A DNA stretch of 16,146 bases from an uncultured Ruminococcus sp. (GTDB lineage Bacteria > Bacillota > Clostridia > Oscillospirales > Acutalibacteraceae), in assembly GCA_902767175.1 (NCBI GenBank), contig CACXGH010000070.1, positions 1 to 16,146 of the forward strand, given 5' to 3'. This document shows, in pieces, positions 6,856 through 14,584 of the stretch. Under the pieces are notes generated by a model. The model was given only the letters and a program-made list of their open reading frames with translations. It had not been told where the DNA came from and did not search any database. A program made the position numbers and the translations under genes. Positions within the stretch are counted from its first letter, which is position 1. Each line of letters begins with the position of its first letter.

Positions 6856-7608
6856 TTATTCCATGTCAAACGTGCCGCTCAGGACATATATCTGATGATA
6901 AAGTACGGCAGCTCTGCCCTTGTAGTAGTTCATCATCGCTGAATCTGCTGCAAGAAGTCCGTATGTGCCGTTCTCTGACGCTTCCTTCTGAAAGCCTGCC
7001 TCTGTCTCCTCAAGCGTTCCGTGCCATTCATTCTGAGATGCAGCAAGCTTTTCCTGCTCCTCAGGCATACTTTCAAGGGCATCGTTCAGCTTCTGATACG
7101 CTTCTTCTGCTTCCGCAGCCCATAGCTCACCGTATTTTATTGTTACCTCTCTCATCTGAATGACATTTTCGGTATCTTTTATCTCCTTATTATATTCCTT
7201 GTCGATGGAGTTTTCATTAAAGAGCTTATTGAACTCCTCATCATCGGTAAATACAACAGCGTTATGGTAATCCCTGACTATCTGCTCATCATCGAAGAAA
7301 TAACCGTCATTGCTGTTTTCACTGCTCTCACCCTCTGAGTCTTCATCAGACACTTCCGCACTGATCTCTCTGCTCTCCTCCTCAGGTTCAGAGCTTTCGG
7401 GGGCTGAGGAGCCCGTGCCGCTTTCCTCTGAGACCTTGCTGCTTTCAGTATCTGATACAGCGCTCTCCTCAGAGCTTTGCTGTGAAGCGGCTTCCGAGAC
7501 CTGAGATGATGAATTTTTATTATCCTTACTTCCGGCACAGCCCGATAAAGCCGCTGTAACGGCTAAAGCTGCAAGCAGGACTGCATATACTTTAATTGCC
7601 TTTTTCAT
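6856..7608 (-). CDS. Lipoprotein with acidic Ser/Glu linker and LprI/DUF1311-like C-terminal domain
   Basis: A 250-residue lipoprotein with lipobox LSGC (C24). Residues about 30-101 are a low-complexity, strongly acidic Ser/Glu linker that probably spaces the domain from the membrane through the wall. The rest is helical. The part from about 145 to 245 has the pattern of lysozyme-inhibitor LprI/DUF1311 proteins: a repeated-residue helix with AYQKLNDAL, then KLAASQNEW, then a late arginine in MNYYKGRAAVLYHQI. It lacks the cysteines of classical members. This assignment is by eye and tentative. I start at ATG 7608 (MKKAIK) rather than 7626, because the signal peptide then has normal length and the AAAGAGAT upstream can serve as a weak ribosome binding site. 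Cotranscribed with the following lipoprotein. Confidence 0.8.
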   Translation of the reverse strand: MKKAIKVYAVLLAALAVTAALSGCAGSKDNKNSSSQVSEAASQQSSEESAVSDTESSKVSEESGTGSSAPESSEPEEESREISAEVSDEDSEGESSENSNDGYFFDDEQIVRDYHNAVVFTDDEEFNKLFNENSIDKEYNKEIKDTENVIQMREVTIKYGELWAAEAEEAYQKLNDALESMPEEQEKLAASQNEWHGTLEETEAGFQKEASENGTYGLLAADSAMMNYYKGRAAVLYHQIYVLSGTFDME

Positions 7609-7646
7609 AATAAACATCTCTTTCATATAAAGATATCAGACTGTAT

Positions 7647-7652
7647 ATTATA
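7647..7652 (-). promoter_or_regulatory. Probable -10 element for the lipoprotein pair
   Basis: A perfect TATAAT on the minus strand, 38 bases upstream of the chosen start at 7608. No good -35 is seen at normal spacing; the nearest TTGTGC is 20 bases away. The repeated AGCACAA at 7672-7678 and 7696-7702 could be an activator or repressor site. Readthrough from the peptidase gene is also possible. Confidence 0.45.
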
Positions 7653-7701
7653 CACATGATAGCAAAAGTATAGCACAACTAAACCCAATTATCAAGCACA
7701 A

Positions 7702-8607
7702 TTACAAAACAAGAGCAAGCACAAGCATTTCACGGATATCATTATATATTTCGTCAAGCTGTGACAACGGCAGCGGATTCTCTCCTGCTCCGACCTCAAT
7801 AGTAAAGGCAGGTCTATGAAATTTTTCTACGAACCAATCCTTAAAGCCTCCTCCGCAGGCAAGTCCCTCAGGCTCGCTAAGTCTGTAGCCGCTTGAAAGC
7901 GACATTAACTTTGCCATTCTGTGAGCCTCCGGCTCTTTATAGCTGCCAAAGCTCCAATAAATCTCCTTTCCCTGACTATGAAATGCCAATGCATGGGAAA
8001 TGCTCCCTGTCCGGCAGTATGACGCTATTGTACGGCTCTCAGGCTCGCTCTCCGGCATTGTTCCGCCAAATCTTGTAGGGGCAGGAGATGTAATGCCGCT
8101 TTCAGTCTCACGCTTTTTCAGTCCCTCCCATTCAGCAGAAAAATTATGGTTTATATCAACTCCTGCAGCGTTTGCCTGCCAATGATAAGTATCACCTCCC
8201 GATACACTCTCTACTGTTTCACGATAATCTCCCGCACTTTCAGCACCGTGTATCTGTATTTCTACACCGTCAGGATTTATACATGGTATCACGGCAAGTC
8301 CCCTTCTGTTGAGAAATGTCCCTACCCTGATTCCGCACATACTTCTCCCCTCCATTACCGAACAGCAAAGCTCATCGGTAAAACGCAGCAGGAGCAGCGT
8401 AGTTATCCATTCCATTCCGTGAAAGGCTGCTGCAAACAGCACCTGATTCTTTCTGTTCCCGACCGATAAAAGGTCAATAGGTCTTGCACATCTGCTCTCA
8501 CCGATAGTGTCCCTCGAAAGAAAACCGTAATCAAGCAGAAGTCTGCCTATAACAGCTTCTCTTGTTTTTCTGTCTGCCTTTCCTCCGAGCATAGTTAAAT
8601 CAAGCAT
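7702..8607 (-). CDS. Cytosolic M14-family zinc peptidase, gamma-D-glutamyl endopeptidase-like
   Basis: A 301-residue M14 carboxypeptidase-family protein without signal peptide. Zinc ligands are H63 and E66 (FHGMEW) and H210 (AFHSQG). The catalytic glutamate is E271 in TIEVGAGENP. The substrate-site block reads GVDINHNF (149-156), with His where many family members have Arg. This resembles the gamma-D-glutamyl-L-diamino acid endopeptidase branch that trims muropeptides. With no export signal, a role in recycling of wall peptides is the best guess. I start at ATG 8607: GGGAGG (8615-8620) lies seven bases before it but only one base before the alternative ATG 8613. The two lipoprotein genes follow on the same strand after 93 bases. 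The exact substrate is not shown by the sequence. Confidence 0.85.
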   Translation of the reverse strand: MLDLTMLGGKADRKTREAVIGRLLLDYGFLSRDTIGESRCARPIDLLSVGNRKNQVLFAAAFHGMEWITTLLLLRFTDELCCSVMEGRSMCGIRVGTFLNRRGLAVIPCINPDGVEIQIHGAESAGDYRETVESVSGGDTYHWQANAAGVDINHNFSAEWEGLKKRETESGITSPAPTRFGGTMPESEPESRTIASYCRTGSISHALAFHSQGKEIYWSFGSYKEPEAHRMAKLMSLSSGYRLSEPEGLACGGGFKDWFVEKFHRPAFTIEVGAGENPLPLSQLDEIYNDIREMLVLALVL

Positions 8608-8700
8608 GATCATTCCTCCCTGCAGTTTTTTCTTATGATATCATCTTTCAGAAAAGAATATTGTCATATACACACGACAGAGAGACAATTATTTCTTGCA

Positions 8701-8868
8701 AATCGCTGATCAAATCCAGTGCCTGTATTGCGTCAGCATTTTTTTCGTCAGGCTGTGCAAAAAGACCGCAGGCAACCTGTCGGTTGTCAAGGAATTTATG
8801 TGCAGGATTGCGGAAAAAGGGCAATCAAGACAGGCACTGAGCCGTAAGGTGTGATTTATTCAGCGATT
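8701..8868. ncRNA. Candidate structured RNA or rod-like inverted-repeat element
   Basis: Nested pairings span the whole interval. The outer stem is 8701-8709 with 8860-8868 (AATCGCTGA, perfect), then 8712-8716 with 8853-8857. The next stem is 8718-8726 with 8830-8838 (AGTGCCTGT, perfect), continued after a 4-base bulge by 8727-8731 with 8821-8825. Innermost are 8766-8770 with 8809-8813 and the hairpin 8771-8777/8782-8788. The result is a long rod with a 14-base one-sided bulge (8839-8852), similar in outline to 6S RNA, but I recognise no conserved sequence. For + strand transcription, TTGTCA (8661-8666) and GACAAT (8684-8689) are a weak promoter candidate 17 bases apart. No T-tract ends it on either strand, so strand and transcription remain open. 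Confidence 0.4.
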
Positions 8869-8871
8869 CCC

Positions 8872-8901
8872 TTGATATTCATGGATATGATATGCTATAA
8901 T
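8872..8901 (+). promoter_or_regulatory. Strong extended -10 promoter of the exoA-ABC operon
   Basis: TTGATA (8872-8877), 18 bases, then TGCTATAAT (8893-8901): a consensus -10 with the TGn extension and a near-consensus -35. It begins three bases after the rod-like element ends. Transcription would start near 8908, leaving a leader of only about 23 bases. No LexA operator is seen over it. Confidence 0.85.
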
Positions 8902-8930
8902 GTACACTGATAAATTGTATAAAGAAAGGA

Positions 8931-9695
8931 ATGATCTGTACGAAACTGATTTCATGGAACGTAAACGGACTAAGAGCCTGTATGCAGAAGGGCTTTATTG
9001 ATTTTGTAAAAGATGAAAATGCGGATTTCATTTGTCTGCAGGAAACAAAAATGCAGGAATCACAGGCCGAAGTACCGCTGACGCTGAACAAATACTTCAA
9101 CAGTGCAGAGAAAAAGGGATATTCGGGAACGGCAATACTGACCCCGCATGAACCGCTGTCGATAAAATACAACGGCATGGACATAGATGAGCATTCGCAC
9201 GAGGGCAGAATGATAACCCTTGAGACCGAAAGCTTTTACCTTGTCAATGTATATACTCCGAATGCACAGGATGGACTGAAAAGGATAGACTACCGCATGA
9301 AATGGGAGGACGACCTCAGGGCTTACCTTAAAGAGCTTGATAAGAACAAGCCTGTAATATACTGCGGAGACCTTAACGTTGCGCATAATGAGATAGACCT
9401 TAAAAACCCTAAAACCAACAGAGGAAACGCAGGCTTTTCCGATGAAGAAAGAGGCAAGATGACCGAGCTTCTGAGTTCTGGCTTTACGGACAGTTTCCGA
9501 CTTCTTCACCCTGATGATACAGGGCGCTACAGTTGGTGGTCATACCGTTTTAACGCAAGGAAGAATAACGCAGGATGGCGTATTGACTATTTTATCGTTT
9601 CTGACCGCATTAAAGACAGAATAACAAGAGCAGATATTCTGTCAGATGTTTACGGCAGTGACCATTGTCCTGTCGTACTTGAGATAGATATATAA
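8931..9695 (+). CDS. exoA: Exodeoxyribonuclease III / AP endonuclease
   Basis: Base-excision repair enzyme that cuts DNA at abasic sites and trims 3' ends. All catalytic positions of the family are present when numbered from ATG 8931: N10 (SWNVNGLRA), E38 (CLQETK), Y108 (VYTPNAQ), D147 and N149 (YCGDLNVAH), D219 (WRIDYF), and the D244-H245 pair in GSDHCP. The length is normal. The start is odd. The family begins almost exactly at KLISWN, which here follows ATC TGT ACG. The only good ribosome binding site (AAAGGA, 8925-8930) abuts the ATG but is nine bases from the ACG at 8940. Translation may therefore begin at ATG with poor spacing or at a rare ACG. The gene heads an operon with an ABC cassette 18 bases downstream. 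Confidence 0.95.
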   Translation: MICTKLISWNVNGLRACMQKGFIDFVKDENADFICLQETKMQESQAEVPLTLNKYFNSAEKKGYSGTAILTPHEPLSIKYNGMDIDEHSHEGRMITLETESFYLVNVYTPNAQDGLKRIDYRMKWEDDLRAYLKELDKNKPVIYCGDLNVAHNEIDLKNPKTNRGNAGFSDEERGKMTELLSSGFTDSFRLLHPDDTGRYSWWSYRFNARKNNAGWRIDYFIVSDRIKDRITRADILSDVYGSDHCPVVLEIDI

Positions 9696-9713
9696 TAACA
9701 GGAGGAAACGGCA

Positions 9714-10658
9714 ATGATCGAAGTAAAAAATGTAACAAAGCGCTACGGACGGCAGACAGCCCTTGACAATATCAGCTTTTCTGTCGAAAAGGGTGATATA
9801 CTCGGCTTTCTCGGCCCTAACGGTGCGGGAAAATCAACGACAATGAACATAATCACGGGCTATATCTCATGTGACAGCGGTGAAGTACTTATCAACGGAA
9901 AGAACATACTTGATGACCCTAAGGAAGCGAAGAAAAACATAGGCTACCTGCCCGAGATACCTCCTCTCTATAATGATATGACGGTAAAGGGCTATCTTGA
10001 GTTTGTATTTGAGCTTCGCAGAGTGAAGCTTCCGATGAAGGAACATATCGCACAAATATGCAGAACAACGGGCATTGAAGATGTATCGCACAGAATAATA
10101 AAGCATCTTTCAAAGGGCTACCGCCAGCGTATGGGGCTTGCTCAGGCTCTTATCGGAGACCCTTCGGTACTTATACTTGACGAGCCGTCAGTAGGTCTCG
10201 ACCCTGCACAGATAATTGAAATGAGAAAACTTATCAAGGAACTCGGCAAAAAGCACACGGTTATACTATCCTCTCATGTACTTACCGAGATACAGGCTGT
10301 ATGTGATAAGATAATCATAATCAATAACGGCAGGATTGCCAAATCCGGCAAAATAGATGAGCTGACAGGCACAGGCAGGGGAACTACCGTTATGCGTATA
10401 ATTGCGGAAGGACGTGAACAGGGAATCTATTCCGCACTTAAAGGAATTGACGGAGTTACGGCGGTAATCAAAAAAGGCGAAGGCGAAAAGGGCTGCTATG
10501 AATTTCTTGTTGAGAGCAATAAGGATATAAGAAGGGCTATTTACAGAGCCATTGCAAAAACAGACTGCAATATCATGCTGCTGCAGCCTGCAGGACATTC
10601 GCTTGAGGAGATCTTCCTCGATATAATCTCAGGAAAAAACAGCGAAAAGGAGGAATAA
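9714..10658 (+). CDS. ABC transporter ATPase, Gld/Nos/ABC-2 type
   Basis: A 314-residue ATP-binding subunit that powers the membrane partner encoded next. Motifs seen: Walker A GPNGAGKS (34-41), Q-loop region GYLPEIPPLY with Glu in the usual Gln position as in many export-type members, signature LSKGY (132-136), Walker B LILDEP (153-158), D-loop GLDP, and switch His H188 in SSHVL. After the ATPase core, a C-terminal regulatory domain of about 90 residues follows (to about 310), like that in the GldA/CcmA-type group. GGAGG lies eight bases before the start. It follows exoA by 18 bases and shares its ribosome-binding-site region with the next gene. Substrate unknown. Confidence 0.95.
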   Translation: MIEVKNVTKRYGRQTALDNISFSVEKGDILGFLGPNGAGKSTTMNIITGYISCDSGEVLINGKNILDDPKEAKKNIGYLPEIPPLYNDMTVKGYLEFVFELRRVKLPMKEHIAQICRTTGIEDVSHRIIKHLSKGYRQRMGLAQALIGDPSVLILDEPSVGLDPAQIIEMRKLIKELGKKHTVILSSHVLTEIQAVCDKIIIINNGRIAKSGKIDELTGTGRGTTVMRIIAEGREQGIYSALKGIDGVTAVIKKGEGEKGCYEFLVESNKDIRRAIYRAIAKTDCNIMLLQPAGHSLEEIFLDIISGKNSEKEE

Positions 10659-10665
10659 GATAATT

Positions 10666-11370
10666 ATGTTTGCTATTTTCAGAAGAGAGCTTTCTTCATA
10701 CTTCACCTCTCCCGTAGGATATGTTGTAGCAGCAGCATTCATGCTGTTCAACGGTATCTTTTTCTATGTACAGTGTCTTTTTTCGGGAACTTCCAATCTG
10801 TACAGCGTTTATCAGAATATGTTCTTCATCGTACTTTTCCTTATTCCGCTTCTTACTATGAAGCTGTTTTCGGAGGACAAAAAGAACAGGACAGATCAGG
10901 TGCTTCTGACTTCACCCGTCAGTATCGCCTCTATCGTCTGCGCTAAGTTTCTTTCGGCATTTGTAATGCTGGCTATATGTCTTTCAGGATATATAATTGA
11001 CGGCATCGTACTTTCCTTTATTGCTTCCCCCGATTGGGGAGTTATCTTCGGAAATGTCCTTGCAATGCTGCTTTTAGGCTCTGCCTTCATCTCCATTGGC
11101 ATTTTCATTTCAGCAATGACCGAGAGTGTTATAATCGCCGCTGTATTCAGCTTTGCGGCTAATTTAATAATAAGCCTTGCAGACACGATAGCCTCTACCA
11201 TTTCATGGGATTGGCTGAAAAGCTTTATCGGTGCGCTCTCCTTCCAATCAAGGTATTCAGACTTCACTCTGGGTATCATTTCCCTTTCAGATGTCGTATT
11301 CTTCATCACTGTCAGTCTGTTATTCCTTTTCCTTACAGACAGAGTGATTGACAGAAGAAGATGGGCTTAA
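10666..11370 (+). CDS. ABC-2 type permease, GldF-like
   Basis: A 234-residue membrane subunit with about six helices. It shows the recognisable start FRRELSSYFTSPVGYV, then MKLFSEDKKNRTDQVLLTSPVS, which together are typical of the GldF/ABC-2 permease family. It should form the channel with the preceding ATPase, probably as a dimer. It starts seven bases after the ATPase stop; the ribosome binding site AGGAGG (10648-10653) lies within the end of that gene at a rather long spacing of 12 bases. The gene is complete and undamaged. Confidence 0.93.
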   Translation: MFAIFRRELSSYFTSPVGYVVAAAFMLFNGIFFYVQCLFSGTSNLYSVYQNMFFIVLFLIPLLTMKLFSEDKKNRTDQVLLTSPVSIASIVCAKFLSAFVMLAICLSGYIIDGIVLSFIASPDWGVIFGNVLAMLLLGSAFISIGIFISAMTESVIIAAVFSFAANLIISLADTIASTISWDWLKSFIGALSFQSRYSDFTLGIISLSDVVFFITVSLLFLFLTDRVIDRRRWA

Positions 11371-11384
11371 GGAGGTGCTGAAAA

Positions 11385-12983
11385 ATGAACGAAAATGAAA
11401 AGCTTAACGAAACAATGCATGATGCAGCAGAAGAAATAACCGAAACGGAAGAAACTTCAATTGAAGAAAGCGGTGAAAACACACAGGTCAAGGAAGATAA
11501 AAAACAGCAAAAGCCCGGAAAGCCGGAAAAAAGCAGCTCAGAAAGAAAAAAGCCGATGAGCAGGAAAATGAAGCACAGTCTGATTTCTGCCGTAAGCTGT
11601 ATTCTTGTAATAGCCGCTGTAGTGCTGATAAACTTTATTTCCTATGTAATGACCGATAAGTTCCCGGGAATGACGGCAGATATCACAAGCAAGCGCTCCT
11701 TTGAGATATCCGATCAGTCAGTCAATATTGCTCAGAAGATCAATAAGAAAGTCGATATAACTTTCCTCACCGATAAGACTTCATATATAAATATCGACCC
11801 CTACTGCAAACAGACAGCTTATCTTGCCGAGGAAATGGAGAGACGCTCAGACGGCATGATAAAGGTAAATTATACAGACATTGTAAGAAATCCGTCATTT
11901 GTAGACAAATACCCCGATGAAGATCTGAACACAACAGATATCATAGTTTCATGCGGTGACAGCTACAGACTTCTCACCGTATCAGACCTTTTCACCTTTG
12001 CTTCATATTCCGACAGCTATAAATATATAGCTTCCTCCCATTCGGAACAGAGCATTGATAATGCCATAGTCTCTGTAACAAATGAGCAGGTAACCAATGT
12101 CGTTGTACTTACCGACTATACAAGTGAGGACTATTCCTACTTTGTAAAGACCCTCACCTCTAACGGCTACACTGTAAAGGAAATGTCCATAAAGGATAAC
12201 GACATTCCCTCAAACACCGACCTCCTTGTTGTATATGCTCCCACACAGGATTACACCAAGGAAGAGACAGACAAACTGAGGAAATACCTTGACAATGACG
12301 GCAAGTATAAGAAGAATATGCTGTTCCTGTCAGAATCGAAGGACGTTGATATCCCCAATCTTGACGGGCTGCTTCTTGAATACAGCATAGAGCTGGAGCA
12401 CGGCTTTGTATTTGAAGCAGACAGCACAAAGATAAACAGCAGCAGCTCAAACTATTTTGACGGAGTATTATGCAATTATTATTCAGAGCTTTACAGAGAC
12501 CCCGAAAATAAAGATGAGCGTCCTGTGATTACAGGATATACAAAGCCTGTAAGCATAATCAATGCAAACTACTGCATACCTCTCCTGTCATTCTCTGATT
12601 ATTCCGGTATATGCCCGTTTGACGCAGATGAAAATTGGAATATCTCTGACGCAATTACAGGCAAAACAATCGTTCTTGCACAGGGCACTAAGGGTACGGA
12701 GACGGATTATTCCAACCTTATAGTTTCAGGCACTTACAAGATATTCAGTAAATCATATTACGGCTCTGATTACGGCAACCAGCTCTATCTTTCAACCATG
12801 CTCGCATCAATAACAGGCAGAGACACAAGCAGAGTAACCGTTGCAGATAAAGTAATCACAGAGTTTGACCTTGACATAGACCGTCAGACAGCCGTTAATC
12901 TCGGCTTTGTAGTTTATGCCTTTATCCCGATCGTCATACTCGGAACAGGCTTTGCAGTGTTCCTTCTCAGAAGGAACAGATAA
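11385..12983 (+). CDS. GldG-family ABC transport auxiliary protein
   Basis: A 532-residue protein of the GldG/ABC_transp_aux group. A cytoplasmic, highly charged N-terminal stretch of about 63 residues (Glu/Lys-rich) precedes TM1 at about 66-88. The family block ADITSKRSFEISDQS follows directly outside the membrane (98-112), then a large external domain, a C-terminal TM at about 506-526 and a short basic end. In gliding Bacteroidetes the GldA-F-G proteins form one transporter; in clostridia the cargo is unknown. Here the external domain probably works with the DUF4340 protein encoded next. The ribosome binding site AAGGAGGT (11369-11376) is near perfect and overlaps the permease stop. The long charged leader looks unusual for the family, as many members start close to TM1. 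Confidence 0.9.
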   Translation: MNENEKLNETMHDAAEEITETEETSIEESGENTQVKEDKKQQKPGKPEKSSSERKKPMSRKMKHSLISAVSCILVIAAVVLINFISYVMTDKFPGMTADITSKRSFEISDQSVNIAQKINKKVDITFLTDKTSYINIDPYCKQTAYLAEEMERRSDGMIKVNYTDIVRNPSFVDKYPDEDLNTTDIIVSCGDSYRLLTVSDLFTFASYSDSYKYIASSHSEQSIDNAIVSVTNEQVTNVVVLTDYTSEDYSYFVKTLTSNGYTVKEMSIKDNDIPSNTDLLVVYAPTQDYTKEETDKLRKYLDNDGKYKKNMLFLSESKDVDIPNLDGLLLEYSIELEHGFVFEADSTKINSSSSNYFDGVLCNYYSELYRDPENKDERPVITGYTKPVSIINANYCIPLLSFSDYSGICPFDADENWNISDAITGKTIVLAQGTKGTETDYSNLIVSGTYKIFSKSYYGSDYGNQLYLSTMLASITGRDTSRVTVADKVITEFDLDIDRQTAVNLGFVVYAFIPIVILGTGFAVFLLRRNR

Positions 12984-12997
12984 CGGAGGGCAGGCTG

Positions 12998-14512
12998 ATG
13001 AAAAAGAACACAAAGCTTCTTATCGGCTCTGCTGTGCTGGTAGGTATACTCGGAGCAGCACTTACTGCAGTTTTGCTCATACCATCAGGCAATGAGGAGA
13101 TAAAGCTCTCGGACAAGAACGAGATACTCATTTTTGACAAAACAGGTCTTATTCCGGAGGAAATAACCGTAAGCAATACGGGCGGTGATTATCAGCTCCT
13201 CGCTTTTGACTATGAAAAAAGCAGCAAGACCTCATCGTCTTCATCAGACACCGACGAGAGTGCAGCGGAAAGCACAGAGGCAAACTCCGAAGACGAAGAG
13301 GTCACGATCGTCTACACTATGCAGGATCATCCCGATATGCTGCTTGACAAGAATGTCACCGACTCTCTTGTAAAGCAGTGCCTTACACAGTCGGCAAGAG
13401 AACTGATAGACCGCAGCGGCAGCAAGGACAAGGAATATGGACTTGAGACGCCCGTATCCACTGTAAGGATAAGATACAGCGACAGTTCAACAGAAACACT
13501 GTATCTCGGGAATGAAGCTCCCTCAGGACAGGGAGTCTACATGAAAACATCACGCAGCAAAAACGTATATCTCGTACATTCAAGTCTTACCGATACCTTC
13601 TATATCGAAAAGCTGCAGCTCTTCGATAAGCAGGTAACGCCGTATTTTGAAGACATGACAAATATGACGATAACAGGAAAGAACTACAGCGAAGATATAG
13701 TGATCGGCAGAAATGAGTACAGCTGCTATGACGGCTATTATCTCATGACTTCTCCTGCAAGGTATCAGTGCAGCAACGAAAAAGTCAACGAAATATCGAC
13801 CCCTATGTCAGAGCTTAAGGCTGTATGGATAGCTGACATCAATGTCGGAGAGGACGACCTTAAAAAATACGGACTTGACAATCCGTATGAAAAGATAGAG
13901 ATAAAGGCTGACGGCGGAACGAATTTCACCTTAATTGCATCAGAGCCGGACAGCGAAAATATCTTCTACCTTATGAACACCTCCGGGACAACGGTATACA
14001 GGACTTATGCTAATGAGAATAAATGGCTCGGCTTAAAGAAGACAGACCTTCTTACGAACAGCATTATCGAGCCTTCATCAACAGAGATAGCAAAGGCGGT
14101 TATTAAAGCAGAAGGAAATAGCTATGACTATATCTTTACCAAAACAAAAGGTCTCGATAAGAATTATTATGAGACAGAAAATGTAACGGTAAAATATAAC
14201 GGAGAAGAAATAAATATCGCTAAAATCTCCAACTTCATCTCCAATGTCTCAGGACTTGAATGGTCGGATAAGAAGCCCGGTAATCTTGACGGCTGCAGCG
14301 AGATACTCTCTGTAGAGTACAGCTATTTTGTCGATGAAGGAATTACCGACAGGCTTGTTCTTATGCGTGACAGTGCCGGAAAGACAATTGCCGTACTCAA
14401 CGGAAAAGCCGAATGCTATGTCGACAGTGCTTATGCAGACAGGCTCGCAGCTCAGGTCGATAAGATACCTACAGCAGAGATAATTGATCTGTTTAAAGAC
14501 AGCGAAGCATAA
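12998..14512 (+). CDS. DUF4340 membrane-anchored protein
   Basis: A 504-residue protein with an N-terminal membrane anchor (about 7-29) and a large external part. It has the DUF4340 character: repeated modules in which a YGL-type turn is followed by short strands (KEYGLETPVSTVRIRY near 145-160; KKYGLDNPYEKIEIKA near 288-303). A low-complexity Ser/Glu/Asp segment sits at about 75-101, inside the first module. DUF4340 genes regularly accompany Gld-like ABC cassettes; the role is undefined and could be substrate handling at the outer face. GGAGG (12985-12989) is eight bases before the start and the gene follows its neighbour by 14 bases. It ends the operon, with a strong hairpin 8 bases after the stop. 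Confidence 0.9.
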   Translation: MKKNTKLLIGSAVLVGILGAALTAVLLIPSGNEEIKLSDKNEILIFDKTGLIPEEITVSNTGGDYQLLAFDYEKSSKTSSSSSDTDESAAESTEANSEDEEVTIVYTMQDHPDMLLDKNVTDSLVKQCLTQSARELIDRSGSKDKEYGLETPVSTVRIRYSDSSTETLYLGNEAPSGQGVYMKTSRSKNVYLVHSSLTDTFYIEKLQLFDKQVTPYFEDMTNMTITGKNYSEDIVIGRNEYSCYDGYYLMTSPARYQCSNEKVNEISTPMSELKAVWIADINVGEDDLKKYGLDNPYEKIEIKADGGTNFTLIASEPDSENIFYLMNTSGTTVYRTYANENKWLGLKKTDLLTNSIIEPSSTEIAKAVIKAEGNSYDYIFTKTKGLDKNYYETENVTVKYNGEEINIAKISNFISNVSGLEWSDKKPGNLDGCSEILSVEYSYFVDEGITDRLVLMRDSAGKTIAVLNGKAECYVDSAYADRLAAQVDKIPTAEIIDLFKDSEA

Positions 14513-14517
14513 AGTAT

Positions 14518-14566
14518 AAAAACAACACCGATGAGGGTCTTAAAATAACCTTCATCGGTGTTGTTT
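14518..14566. terminator. Strong bidirectional terminator between the ABC operon and the CorC/HlyC gene
   Basis: A 15-bp perfect stem pairs 14520-14534 (AAACAACACCGATGA) with 14552-14566, extended inward by four more pairs including one G-T (14535-14538 with 14548-14551), with a nine-base A/T-rich loop. T-rich sequence flanks it on both strands. It sits 8 bases past the DUF4340 stop and 19 bases past the end of the convergent gene. Confidence 0.85.
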
Positions 14567-14584
14567 CATATTTTCATCAGTGAA

